This document shows positions 1-8,198 of a stretch of DNA of 64,000 bases, in pieces. The stretch is taken from assembly GCF_900091595.1 (NCBI RefSeq), contig NZ_FMCW01000019.1, forward strand, positions 101,047-165,046, given 5' to 3'. Position numbers and translations under genes: made by a program. Below the pieces are notes generated by a model. The model was not told where the DNA came from, did not search any database, and worked only from the letters and a program-made list of their open reading frames with translations. This DNA is from Micromonospora haikouensis. Its GTDB lineage: Bacteria > Actinomycetota > Actinomycetes > Mycobacteriales > Micromonosporaceae. Every line of letters starts with the position of its first letter. The stretch's first letter is position 1.

Positions 1-124
1 GCGGAGACCGGCGCGGCGGGAACACCGGCGGCGACCGGCGCGGGAGGAGAAGCGGAGACCCGCGTCGATCCCGGCGGCTCGGCTCCGGGGCCTATCCTCG
101 GCAGGAGGAATTGGGAGGAACCGC

Positions 125-2584
125 GTGGACGACAACGCCGACCGGGTCCACGTGCCCGGCCAGCAGCCGGTGCCGGAGCGGGACATCGAACCGCTCTGGC
201 CGCCGGAAGCGACCGATCCCGGGCGGGGCGGCTCCGCTCCGGCGTGGGCCATGACAGCCGCAGCGGGTTCCGTGCCGTACCAGGAGGACGCCGATCCGTC
301 GTTCGTCGCCTCCGACGCCTACCCGTCGCTGGGAGCCACGCCGAGCACCTACGCGCCGTACCAGGTGGCCGGTTCGCAGGGCGAAGCGCCCGCAGCGACA
401 GGCCCGGAGCGGGGCGGGCCGGGGCCCGACACCTGGGCCGCACACGGCACGGACCGGCCCGACACCTGGGCCACGCACGGCGCGGGCGGTCCCGCCCCGG
501 TGCCTGCGGAGACCGCCTGGGCGCCGCCCGCCGTCAGCGGGGTGCCGGCTCCCCGGGCCGGGCAGCCGACGCCGGGTCCGGTCGACCTGCACCTGCCCTT
601 CACCCTGGACCCGCAGGCGTCGCCCGGGCCGCTCCCGGGCGAGGGGTACGGGTCGCCGGGCGAGGGGTACGGGTCGCCGGGCGACGCGGTGGCGTCGGAG
701 CCGCCGACGGCTGCCGGGACCTTGCGGACCGCCGACGGGACGACGGCCGCCGGGCCGGTCCCGGTGGCGCCGGGCGTGACGGCGTTCGGGCCGGTGGCGC
801 CAGCGACCGGGAACACGGGCGCGGGCAGCAACGGTACGGCCGGCGGCGCGGAGGGGCCGGGCGGTACCGACGCGGCGGACGGCTCGGGCGGGGCGGCTGC
901 CACGGCGTCGCACGGCACGTCGAACGGCGGAGCGACCGTCACGACCTCGCACGGCGAGACGGGCGGCACGGCCGCGCACGGCGGCGGGCGGGTGGCCGAG
1001 TCGCCGTGGGCGCTGCCGCCGCAGCGACCCGCAGCGGCGCGGGCGACCGAGGCGGCGGCCCGACCCGCACCGCCACACCCCGCCGAACCGGCCCCACGGC
1101 CCGCACCGCCGCAGCCAGCCGTGGTGGCACCGGAGCCCGTCGACGCGGCAGCACGGCCCGGGCCGCCGCAGCCGGTCGACGGGGTGCCGCGCCCGGTCGA
1201 GGCAGCACCTCCGCAGCCACCCGGGCCGTTCCCGCCGGTGATGAACCCGCCCGGGCCGCTGGCCCCCACCCCGTACCCGCCGGCCGTCGCCGGGGCCGCG
1301 GCCGGGCCGGTCGACCCGTACGCGGGGGGCTATCCGGCCACGGCGGGCGAGGCAACGACGGGATGGGGTCCCGGCCAGCAACCGCCGCCCGCCCCGCCCC
1401 GCCCCGACGCGGCCCCGCCGGGCCCGAGGCATCCCGACCAGGGTCACCCCGGACAGGGCCACCCGGTCGCGGGGCAACCCGGGCCCGGGCAGCCGGCCAC
1501 GTCCGGGTGGTACCCACCGGGCTGGCCGCCGCAGCCCCCGTCTCCCGCGGCACAGCAGCCGGTGGCACCGGTGCCGCAGCCGCCGTACCGGCAGGCCGAC
1601 GGGGTGACCCGGGTGCCGCCGGGGTACCCGGAACCGGCGTGGACGCCCGACACCGGGATCGCGCCGACCGCAGAGGACTTCGCCCGCCGCCGGCAGGTGC
1701 GCCCGGCCGACCCGGTGGCCACGATGGGCGTACGGGCCGTGGTGAACAAGACCGGGTTGATCAAGCTCCCGCCAGGACGGCACGAGCAGGAGATGCGCCA
1801 CGACATCGAGATGGTGCGTCGCAACTTCGGCGGGCTGCGCCAGGTGACCGTGGTCAACCCGAAGGGCGGCGCGGGCAAGACCGTGGCCATCCTGCTGCTC
1901 GCCATGACCTTCGGCCAGAAGCGCGGCGGGTACGTGCTGGCCTGGGACAACAACGAGACCCAGGGCACCCTGGGGATGCGCGCCCAGCAGGACTTCCACT
2001 CCCGCACCGTGCGGGACATGCTGCGCGACCTCGGCCAGTTCCAGGGCGCGCACGGGCGGGTCGGCGACCTGTCGCAGTACGTCCGCTCGCAGGGCGAGGG
2101 CATGTTCGACGTGCTCGCCTCGGACGAGTCGGCCACCGGCGGGGAGATGCTCACCGCGTCGGCGTTCGCCGAGATCCGGGAGGTGGTCAGCCGGTTCTAC
2201 AAGCTGATCTTCGTGGACACCGGCAACAACGTGCGGGCGCAGAACTGGCAGGCCGCGATGGACGCCACCGACCAGCTCGTGGTGACCATGTCGGCCCGTA
2301 ACGACTCGGCGGAGACGGCCGCCCGGATGCTCGACCACCTGGAGCAGAGCGGCCGGCACCGGCTGGTCCGGCAGGCGGTGACGGTGGTGTCGATGCCGCC
2401 CTCGCGCAAGGAGATCGACCTGCCCGCCATCCAGGAGCACTTCGCGGCCCGGACCCGGGCGGTGCTGCTCGCCCCGTACGAGCGTTTGATCGACACCGGC
2501 GAGCCGATCCGGTACGGGCAGCTCTCGTCGGCCACCCGCGACGCCTGGCTGAAGATCGCCGCATCGGTCGCCGAGGGGCTCTGA
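125..2584 (+). CDS. Pro/Ala-rich MinD/ParA-like ATPase, EspI-like
   Basis: 819 aa. Residues 1 to about 540 are low-complexity Pro/Ala/Gly-rich sequence; the C-terminal ~250 residues form a MinD/ParA-type P-loop ATPase with VVNPKGGAGKT (Walker A Lys near 585) and the switch motif FVDTGNN. This architecture matches EspI-type ATPases linked to type VII (ESX) secretion in actinobacteria; the ESX link is inference, since no ESX gene lies in view. The GTG start is chosen because GGGAGGA sits 7 nt upstream and a TATCCT -10-like box lies at 92-97. The frame stays open to the window edge, so a start further upstream cannot be excluded. It is followed by a strong terminator. Confidence 0.85.
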   Translation: MDDNADRVHVPGQQPVPERDIEPLWPPEATDPGRGGSAPAWAMTAAAGSVPYQEDADPSFVASDAYPSLGATPSTYAPYQVAGSQGEAPAATGPERGGPGPDTWAAHGTDRPDTWATHGAGGPAPVPAETAWAPPAVSGVPAPRAGQPTPGPVDLHLPFTLDPQASPGPLPGEGYGSPGEGYGSPGDAVASEPPTAAGTLRTADGTTAAGPVPVAPGVTAFGPVAPATGNTGAGSNGTAGGAEGPGGTDAADGSGGAAATASHGTSNGGATVTTSHGETGGTAAHGGGRVAESPWALPPQRPAAARATEAAARPAPPHPAEPAPRPAPPQPAVVAPEPVDAAARPGPPQPVDGVPRPVEAAPPQPPGPFPPVMNPPGPLAPTPYPPAVAGAAAGPVDPYAGGYPATAGEATTGWGPGQQPPPAPPRPDAAPPGPRHPDQGHPGQGHPVAGQPGPGQPATSGWYPPGWPPQPPSPAAQQPVAPVPQPPYRQADGVTRVPPGYPEPAWTPDTGIAPTAEDFARRRQVRPADPVATMGVRAVVNKTGLIKLPPGRHEQEMRHDIEMVRRNFGGLRQVTVVNPKGGAGKTVAILLLAMTFGQKRGGYVLAWDNNETQGTLGMRAQQDFHSRTVRDMLRDLGQFQGAHGRVGDLSQYVRSQGEGMFDVLASDESATGGEMLTASAFAEIREVVSRFYKLIFVDTGNNVRAQNWQAAMDATDQLVVTMSARNDSAETAARMLDHLEQSGRHRLVRQAVTVVSMPPSRKEIDLPAIQEHFAARTRAVLLAPYERLIDTGEPIRYGQLSSATRDAWLKIAASVAEGL

Positions 2585-2622
2585 CCGGCACCCGGTTCCG
2601 ACCGGGGCGGGGCCCGATCAGC

Positions 2623-2660
2623 GCGGCGGCCGGCCCGACGGGTGTCGGACCGGCCGCCGC
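2623..2660. terminator. Bidirectional hairpin terminator
   Basis: A 17-bp stem with one mismatch and a GGGT loop lies between the convergent EspI-like ATPase gene and the DUF3151 gene, so it can end transcription from both sides. Confidence 0.75.
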
Positions 2661-2676
2661 ACCTGCTCGGGAGGGG

Positions 2677-3105
2677 TCAGGCGCTGGCCAGGGCGTCCCC
2701 GGCGGCCGGGTCGCAGTCGCGCAGGAACTGGGCGCAGCGCGCGGCCTCGTCCGCCTCGCCGATCTCGCCGGCGGCCCGGGAGAGCACGTAGAGGCAGCGC
2801 AGGAAGCCCCGGTTCGGCACGTGCGACCAGGGCACCGGGCCGTGGCCCTTCCAGCCGCTGCGGCGCAGCTGGTCGAGGCCCCGGTGGTATCCGGTCCGGG
2901 CGTAGGCGTACGCGGGGACGACCTGGCCGTCGGCCAGGGCCCGGCTCGCGAGCGCGCCCCAGCCCGCACTGTAGGTCGGGAAGCGGGCCGCGACCTCGGC
3001 GTACGCCTCGTCGGTGCCGGCCTCCTCGGCGGCGGCCAGGGCGGTGTCGGCCTCGTCGTGGGCCGGCAGGAGGGTGGCCGGTGGCTCAGGCAACAGGTTC
3101 TGCAT
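2677..3105 (-). CDS. DUF3151 family protein
   Basis: 142 aa, soluble, Ala-rich and helical. The conserved segments AYAYARTGYHRGLDQLRRSG and PVPWSHVPNRGFLRCLYVLS identify the actinobacterial DUF3151 family, whose function is unknown. In this group it is commonly found near fructose-bisphosphate aldolase, as it is here (fbaA lies about 2 kb away). The ATG at 3105 is preferred; a TTG four codons upstream is possible. No good Shine-Dalgarno is seen. It is convergent with the EspI-like gene and divergent from the LOG-family gene. Confidence 0.85.
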   Translation of the reverse strand: MQNLLPEPPATLLPAHDEADTALAAAEEAGTDEAYAEVAARFPTYSAGWGALASRALADGQVVPAYAYARTGYHRGLDQLRRSGWKGHGPVPWSHVPNRGFLRCLYVLSRAAGEIGEADEAARCAQFLRDCDPAAGDALASA

Positions 3106-3409
3106 CGTCCCATTCAACCCGCTTCGCTCTGCGCCGCGCGAGGGGGTCCGTAGACCCGGCCACCTGAACGGTTGAGGCTTTCGTCACGCCTGTGGTCGTG
3201 GCACCGACCCTGCGGTCCACGATGGCCGGACCAGCGGTTCGCCCCGGCCGGACCTGCGGCCCATGCCGACGGGTGATGTTTTCCACTACAACTATTGGTC
3301 CGGAGCCTCCCCAGGACCCGGTTGGAGCAGGAGCCCGGTGGCCTCGCCGCCGGGCTCCTGTGCGTACGGGATGGTTTGCGGGTTTGACCCGGGTGGGCAG
3401 GATGGCGTC
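3106..3409. other. Divergent intergenic region with leader-like hairpin
   Basis: A 304-bp region between two divergent genes. An AT-rich island at about 3273-3300 follows an ATG at 3263 whose frame reads FHYNYWSGAS, and then comes a perfect 11-bp GC hairpin (3328-3338 with 3350-3360, 11-nt loop). This resembles an attenuator with a leader peptide, but the frame runs on without a stop into the downstream gene and no U-tract follows the hairpin. The function is unproven. Confidence 0.4.
3376..3403 (+). promoter_or_regulatory. Probable promoter of the LOG-family gene
   Basis: A TTGCGG -35-like box (3376-3381), a 16-bp spacer and a CAGGAT -10-like box (3398-3403) place the expected transcription start on or next to the GTG at 3410. 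This would give a leaderless mRNA and fits the absence of a Shine-Dalgarno. Confidence 0.4.
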
Positions 3410-4624
3410 GTGCCGACCCCACCTCCCGCGGACGTGCTCTCCCCGCACGACACCAGCGCCACCGAGATCGAGACCCGCAGCGCGTTCGAACAGCGGCTGG
3501 CTGGCGGAAGCCTGGCCGGGCTGACCGTGCAGGGCCTGCGCCTCGACGTCGACCCGGTCCCCGACCTGAGCGGGACGGAGGTGACGGGCACCCTCTTCGT
3601 GGGCTGCCGGTTCGCCTCCCGCGAGGTGGGCGCCGACCTGGTCCGGCGCGGCGCGAACGTGGTGCCGCCCTTCTCCGGGCTGCCGTACCCGACCCAGCCG
3701 TCGCACCTGTACACGCCCGAGGACCTGGCCGCCGGGTTCGCCGAGGGCGGCTTCGCCGGCATGTACGACACCCGGGTGTACGAGCACTTCCGGGCGCACG
3801 GCGGGGCGCTGCCGGAGGTGAAGGAGGCGCTCGGCCAACGGCTGCACGATCACGGCGTGGACAACGCGCTGGTCGACGCCACCCGAGCCTGGCTGGCCGC
3901 GCACGGGCCGCAGTCCGTGGTGGGCGTGATGGGCGGGCACGCGGTGCGCCGGGGCAGCGTGCCGTACCGGATGGCGGCGGTGCTGGGCTGGGAGCTGGCG
4001 CGGGCCGACCGGCTGGTGGTGACCGGCGGCGGGCCGGGCGTGATGGAGGCGGCCAACCTGGGCGCGTACCTGTCGACCCGGCCGGCCGGGGAGCTGACGG
4101 CGGCGATCGACCTACTCGCGACCGCGCCGGACTTCACCGACCACGACCGGTACACGTCCGCCGCCCTGGAGGTCCGGGTGCGGTACGCCCCGGCGGTGCC
4201 CCGGCAGCGCGACCCGGACCTCAACCTGGATCTGGGCTGGGCGCGGGCCGGCGGGCTGGCCATCCCCACGTGGCTGTACGGGCACGAGCCGGCGAACCTG
4301 TTCGCGGGGCGGATCGCGAAGTACTTCTCGAACGCCATCCGGGAGGACACGATCCTGCGGCTGGCCCGGGGCGGGATCGTCTTCGCGCCCGGCCGGGCCG
4401 GCACGGTGCAGGAGGTGTTCCAGGCGGCGACGAAGACCTACTACGGCACGGACGGGGCGAGCGGCGCGTACGTCTTCCTCGACCGGGCGTACTGGACGAC
4501 GGAGCTGCCGGTGGAGTCGCTGCTGCGCCCGCTGCTGGCCGCCTCGCCGTTCGGCGACCTGTCGGGCACGGTGCACCTCACCGACGACGTGCACGAGGCG
4601 GTCCGCGTCCTGACGGCGGGCTAG
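3410..4624 (+). CDS. LOG-family Rossmann nucleotide-binding protein
   Basis: 404 aa. The family ('lysine decarboxylase'-like, LOG/PpnN) contains phosphoribohydrolases that cleave nucleoside 5'-monophosphates. Visible motifs are GVMGGHA (near 172), GGGPGVMEAANLG (near 206) and PGRAGTVQE (near 328), a variant of PGGxGTxxE with the catalytic Glu kept. The ~165-residue N-terminal region makes it longer than plant LOG and closer to PpnN in size. The frame is open back to an ATG at 3263, but the added 49 residues look non-coding, and the GTG at 3410 has a -10-like box just upstream. Substrate is not predictable from sequence. Confidence 0.85.
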   Translation: MPTPPPADVLSPHDTSATEIETRSAFEQRLAGGSLAGLTVQGLRLDVDPVPDLSGTEVTGTLFVGCRFASREVGADLVRRGANVVPPFSGLPYPTQPSHLYTPEDLAAGFAEGGFAGMYDTRVYEHFRAHGGALPEVKEALGQRLHDHGVDNALVDATRAWLAAHGPQSVVGVMGGHAVRRGSVPYRMAAVLGWELARADRLVVTGGGPGVMEAANLGAYLSTRPAGELTAAIDLLATAPDFTDHDRYTSAALEVRVRYAPAVPRQRDPDLNLDLGWARAGGLAIPTWLYGHEPANLFAGRIAKYFSNAIREDTILRLARGGIVFAPGRAGTVQEVFQAATKTYYGTDGASGAYVFLDRAYWTTELPVESLLRPLLAASPFGDLSGTVHLTDDVHEAVRVLTAG

Positions 4625-4629
4625 GTGTA

Positions 4630-4677
4630 AGGAAGGGCCCCTTGTTATCGCCTGGGCGATAACAAGGGGCCCTTCCT
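4630..4677. repeat. Dispersed intergenic palindrome, copy A
   Basis: A perfect 23-bp inverted repeat with a TG loop, beginning AGGAAGGGCCCCTTG. It lies between the convergent LOG-family and fbaA genes. It is the most symmetric of five related copies in the window (others near 21398, 49273, 53505 and 61234) and probably acts as a bidirectional terminator. Confidence 0.85.
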
Positions 4678-4681
4678 AACG

Positions 4682-5704
<1,023 letters not shown>

Positions 5705-5882
5705 GTCGAACGCTCCTTACTTACCGCTGTCGGCCGTCACCGGCCGCTGTCTTCCGTGGGTGCGCCGGACCGCGCTGTCCTCCGCCGGAAGTATCCCGCA
5801 GGAGGTGGCCACGGACGAAACCGGCCCATGGCCGGCCGCCGCGCGGGCCGCCCGCAAGGCCCGGCGGCACCCGGTCGGAGCC

Positions 5883-6266
5883 TCACCGGTCCGCCAGGTT
5901 GTCCGGCACGGCGACGCTGATCAGCCAGGTCACCACCGCCATGACGATGGCCCCCCAGAAGGCGGGCCAGAAACCCTCCACCCGGAACGGCAGGTCCAGG
6001 TGCCGGGCGATCCAGTCGGTCAGCAGGAACAGCAGCGCGTTGACCACCAGCGCGAACAGCCCCAGGGTCAGCAGGTAGAAGACGCAGCCCACCACCTTGA
6101 TCACCGGCTTGAGCACCGCGTTGACCACGCCGAAGATCAACGCCACCGCCACCAGGGTCAGCGCGGTGTTGCCGCCACTGCGGCCACCCACGTCGACGCC
6201 GGGCACGATCAGGGTGGTGATCCACAACGCGATCGCGGTGATTGCCAGCCGGATCAGGAAGCCCAC
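5883..6266 (-). CDS. Phage holin family (YvlD/DUF360-like) membrane protein
   Basis: 127 aa with about four hydrophobic segments: ITAIALWITTLIVPGV near the N-terminus, LVAVALIFGVVNAVLKPVI, VFYLLTLGLFALVVNALLFL, and AFWGAIVMAVVTWLIS near the C-terminus. The NAVLKP segment is typical of Phage_holin_4_2 proteins such as YvlD, which are chromosomal membrane proteins with no proven lytic role. The GTG start at 6266 has CAGGATGG upstream. It is divergent from the small acidic gene at 6394. Confidence 0.85.
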   Translation of the reverse strand: MGFLIRLAITAIALWITTLIVPGVDVGGRSGGNTALTLVAVALIFGVVNAVLKPVIKVVGCVFYLLTLGLFALVVNALLFLLTDWIARHLDLPFRVEGFWPAFWGAIVMAVVTWLISVAVPDNLADR

Positions 6267-6393
6267 GGCACCATCCTGGCACCGCCGGCCCGATCCGGAG
6301 GAGGGAATCCGCCGACTCCACCCCCGCCACCGAGCGGCAGCCCCGGCCAGCCCGTACGGTGTGGGTAGCTTTCCGCCGATTCAGGGAGGGACG

Positions 6394-6606
6394 ATGGGTC
6401 AGCCCGACGAGGACTTCACCCCGAGCGACCACCTCGCGCCGGAGGAGCGGGACCCGGAGGCCCCGGCGGCCGACGCCGTGGAGCAGGCCACCTCCGCCGA
6501 CCCGGCCGACAGCGAGGGCGAGCCGAGCCGGGGCCTGGAGGTCGGCGACTGGGACGCCATGGAGCAGGCCCGGATCGTCGCCGCCGACGAGGACGACTAC
6601 CGCTGA
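6394..6606 (+). CDS. Small acidic hypothetical protein
   Basis: 70 aa, very rich in Asp, Glu, Ala and Pro, ending VGDWDAMEQARIVAADEDDYR minus its last residues' context; no membrane segment or known domain is visible. The ATG at 6394 has a strong AGGGAGGGA 3-4 nt upstream, and codon bias agrees with coding. The conserved-looking C-terminus suggests a real small protein of unknown function. It is likely disordered. Confidence 0.65.
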   Translation: MGQPDEDFTPSDHLAPEERDPEAPAADAVEQATSADPADSEGEPSRGLEVGDWDAMEQARIVAADEDDYR

Positions 6607-6734
6607 CCGGACCGCCCAGCCTGCCGGCGGACGGGCCGACACCACGAAGGGTTTCCGGGAGCCCCCCCACCGCAACCACGCACCGCACCGAAAAGCGGAC
6701 GACGCAAGATCGAGGCCCCTGACACCATGGGGCC

Positions 6735-8198
6735 GTGCTGCTCACCCTCACCACGACGCACCGTCCCGCCACCGACCTCGGCTACCTGCTCGTCAAGCAT
6801 CCGGACCGGATGCACTCCTTCGAGCTGCCCGTCGGCGCGGCGCACGTGCTCTACCCGGAGGCCGACGAGCAGCGCTGCACCGCCGCCCTGATCATCGACG
6901 TCGATCCGCTGCGGCTGGCCGGCGGGCACGGCAGGGGCCGGGGCCACCGGCAGGCGGCCACCCCGGACACCTTCACCCTCGGCCAGTACGTCAACGACCG
7001 GCCGTACGCCGCGTCGAGCCTGCTGGCCTCGGCGCTGGCCAAGGTGTTCCGCTCGGCGCTGCGCGGCGAGTCCCGGGACCGGCCGGAGCTGGCCGCCGTG
7101 CCGATCCCGCTGGAGGTACGGGTCCCCGTGCTGCGCTGCCGGGGCGGCGGCGAATTGGCCGAGCGCGTGTTCGCCCCGCTGGGCTGGGCGGTGACGGCCA
7201 CCCCGATCCCGCTCGACGAGGCGCACCCGCGGTGGGGCGACAGCCGGTACGTCGACCTGACGCTCACCGGCACGCTGCGGCTCGCCGACGCCCTCAACCA
7301 CCTGTACGTGCTGCTGCCCGTCCTCGACGACGCGAAGCACTACTGGGTCGCCCCGGACGAGATCGACAAGCTGCTCCGGGCCGGTGCGGGCTGGCTCGCC
7401 GACCACCCGGAGCGGGCCACCATCACCCGCCGCTACCTGGCCCACCGCCGCGCCCTCGCGGGGGAGGCGATGGCCCGGCTCGCCGAGCAGCGGCTGGCCG
7501 AGGAGCCGCCCGCCGACAGCGTGGCCGAGGAGGACCGCGCGGAGGTCCCGCGTCGGCCGGCGCTGGCGCTGCGCCGCCGGGAGGCGGTGCTCGCCGCGCT
7601 CGCGGAAAGCGGGGCGACCCGGGTGCTGGACCTCGGCTGCGGTCCGGGCGCGCTGCTGTCCGCCCTGGTGGGCGACCGGCGGTTCACGGAGGTCGTCGGC
7701 ACGGACGTGTCCGCCCACGCGCTGACGCTGGCGGCCCGCCGGCTGCGGCTGGACCGGCTGCCGGAGCGGCAGCGCGACCGGATCCGGCTGTGGCAGTCCG
7801 CCCTGACCTACCGGGACGACCGGCTGCGCGGGTACGACGCGGCGGTCCTGATGGAGGTGATCGAGCACGTCGACCCGCCGCGCCTGCCGGCGCTGGAGGA
7901 CGCCGTGTTCGGCCACGCCCGGCCGGCGACGGTCGTGGTGACCACGCCGAACGTCGAGCACAACGTCCGCTACGAGGGGCTGGACGCGGGCCGGTTCCGG
8001 CACGCCGACCACCGCTTCGAGTGGACCCGGGCCGAGTTCGCGGCCTGGGTGGACCGGGTCGCGGCGACGTACGGCTACGCGGCGCAGCTCCGGGGTGTCG
8101 GCGACGACGATCCGGAGGTGGGCCCGCCGACCCAGCTCGCCGTGTTCCGCACCACCGGCGGGGCGCCGACGGCCGCCGGAACGGAGGAGAAGAAGTGA
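6735..8198 (+). CDS. hen1: 3'-terminal RNA ribose 2'-O-methyltransferase Hen1
   Basis: 487 aa. Bacterial Hen1 methylates the 2'-OH of the 3' end of a broken RNA before ligation by Pnkp, protecting the repaired RNA from another cut. The N-terminal ~240 residues match the Hen1-specific Pnkp-activating domain (LLTLTTTHRPATDLGYLL). The methyltransferase domain follows with VLDLGCGPGALL (near 297), the metal-binding MEVIEHVDP, and NVEHNVRYEGL followed by HRFEWTRAEF. The GTG start has no clear Shine-Dalgarno. Its stop overlaps the start of pnkp (GTGA), which has GGAGGA upstream, so the two are translationally coupled. Confidence 0.95.
   Translation: MLLTLTTTHRPATDLGYLLVKHPDRMHSFELPVGAAHVLYPEADEQRCTAALIIDVDPLRLAGGHGRGRGHRQAATPDTFTLGQYVNDRPYAASSLLASALAKVFRSALRGESRDRPELAAVPIPLEVRVPVLRCRGGGELAERVFAPLGWAVTATPIPLDEAHPRWGDSRYVDLTLTGTLRLADALNHLYVLLPVLDDAKHYWVAPDEIDKLLRAGAGWLADHPERATITRRYLAHRRALAGEAMARLAEQRLAEEPPADSVAEEDRAEVPRRPALALRRREAVLAALAESGATRVLDLGCGPGALLSALVGDRRFTEVVGTDVSAHALTLAARRLRLDRLPERQRDRIRLWQSALTYRDDRLRGYDAAVLMEVIEHVDPPRLPALEDAVFGHARPATVVVTTPNVEHNVRYEGLDAGRFRHADHRFEWTRAEFAAWVDRVAATYGYAAQLRGVGDDDPEVGPPTQLAVFRTTGGAPTAAGTEEKK

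Noticed and set aside
92..2440. 782-aa frame on the minus strand
   Set aside because: Antisense shadow of the GC-rich EspI-like gene; Arg/Gly-rich composition without a domain.
6242..8194. Upstream extension of the pnkp frame
   Set aside because: Overlaps hen1 in another frame; kinase motifs begin only after the GTG at 8195.
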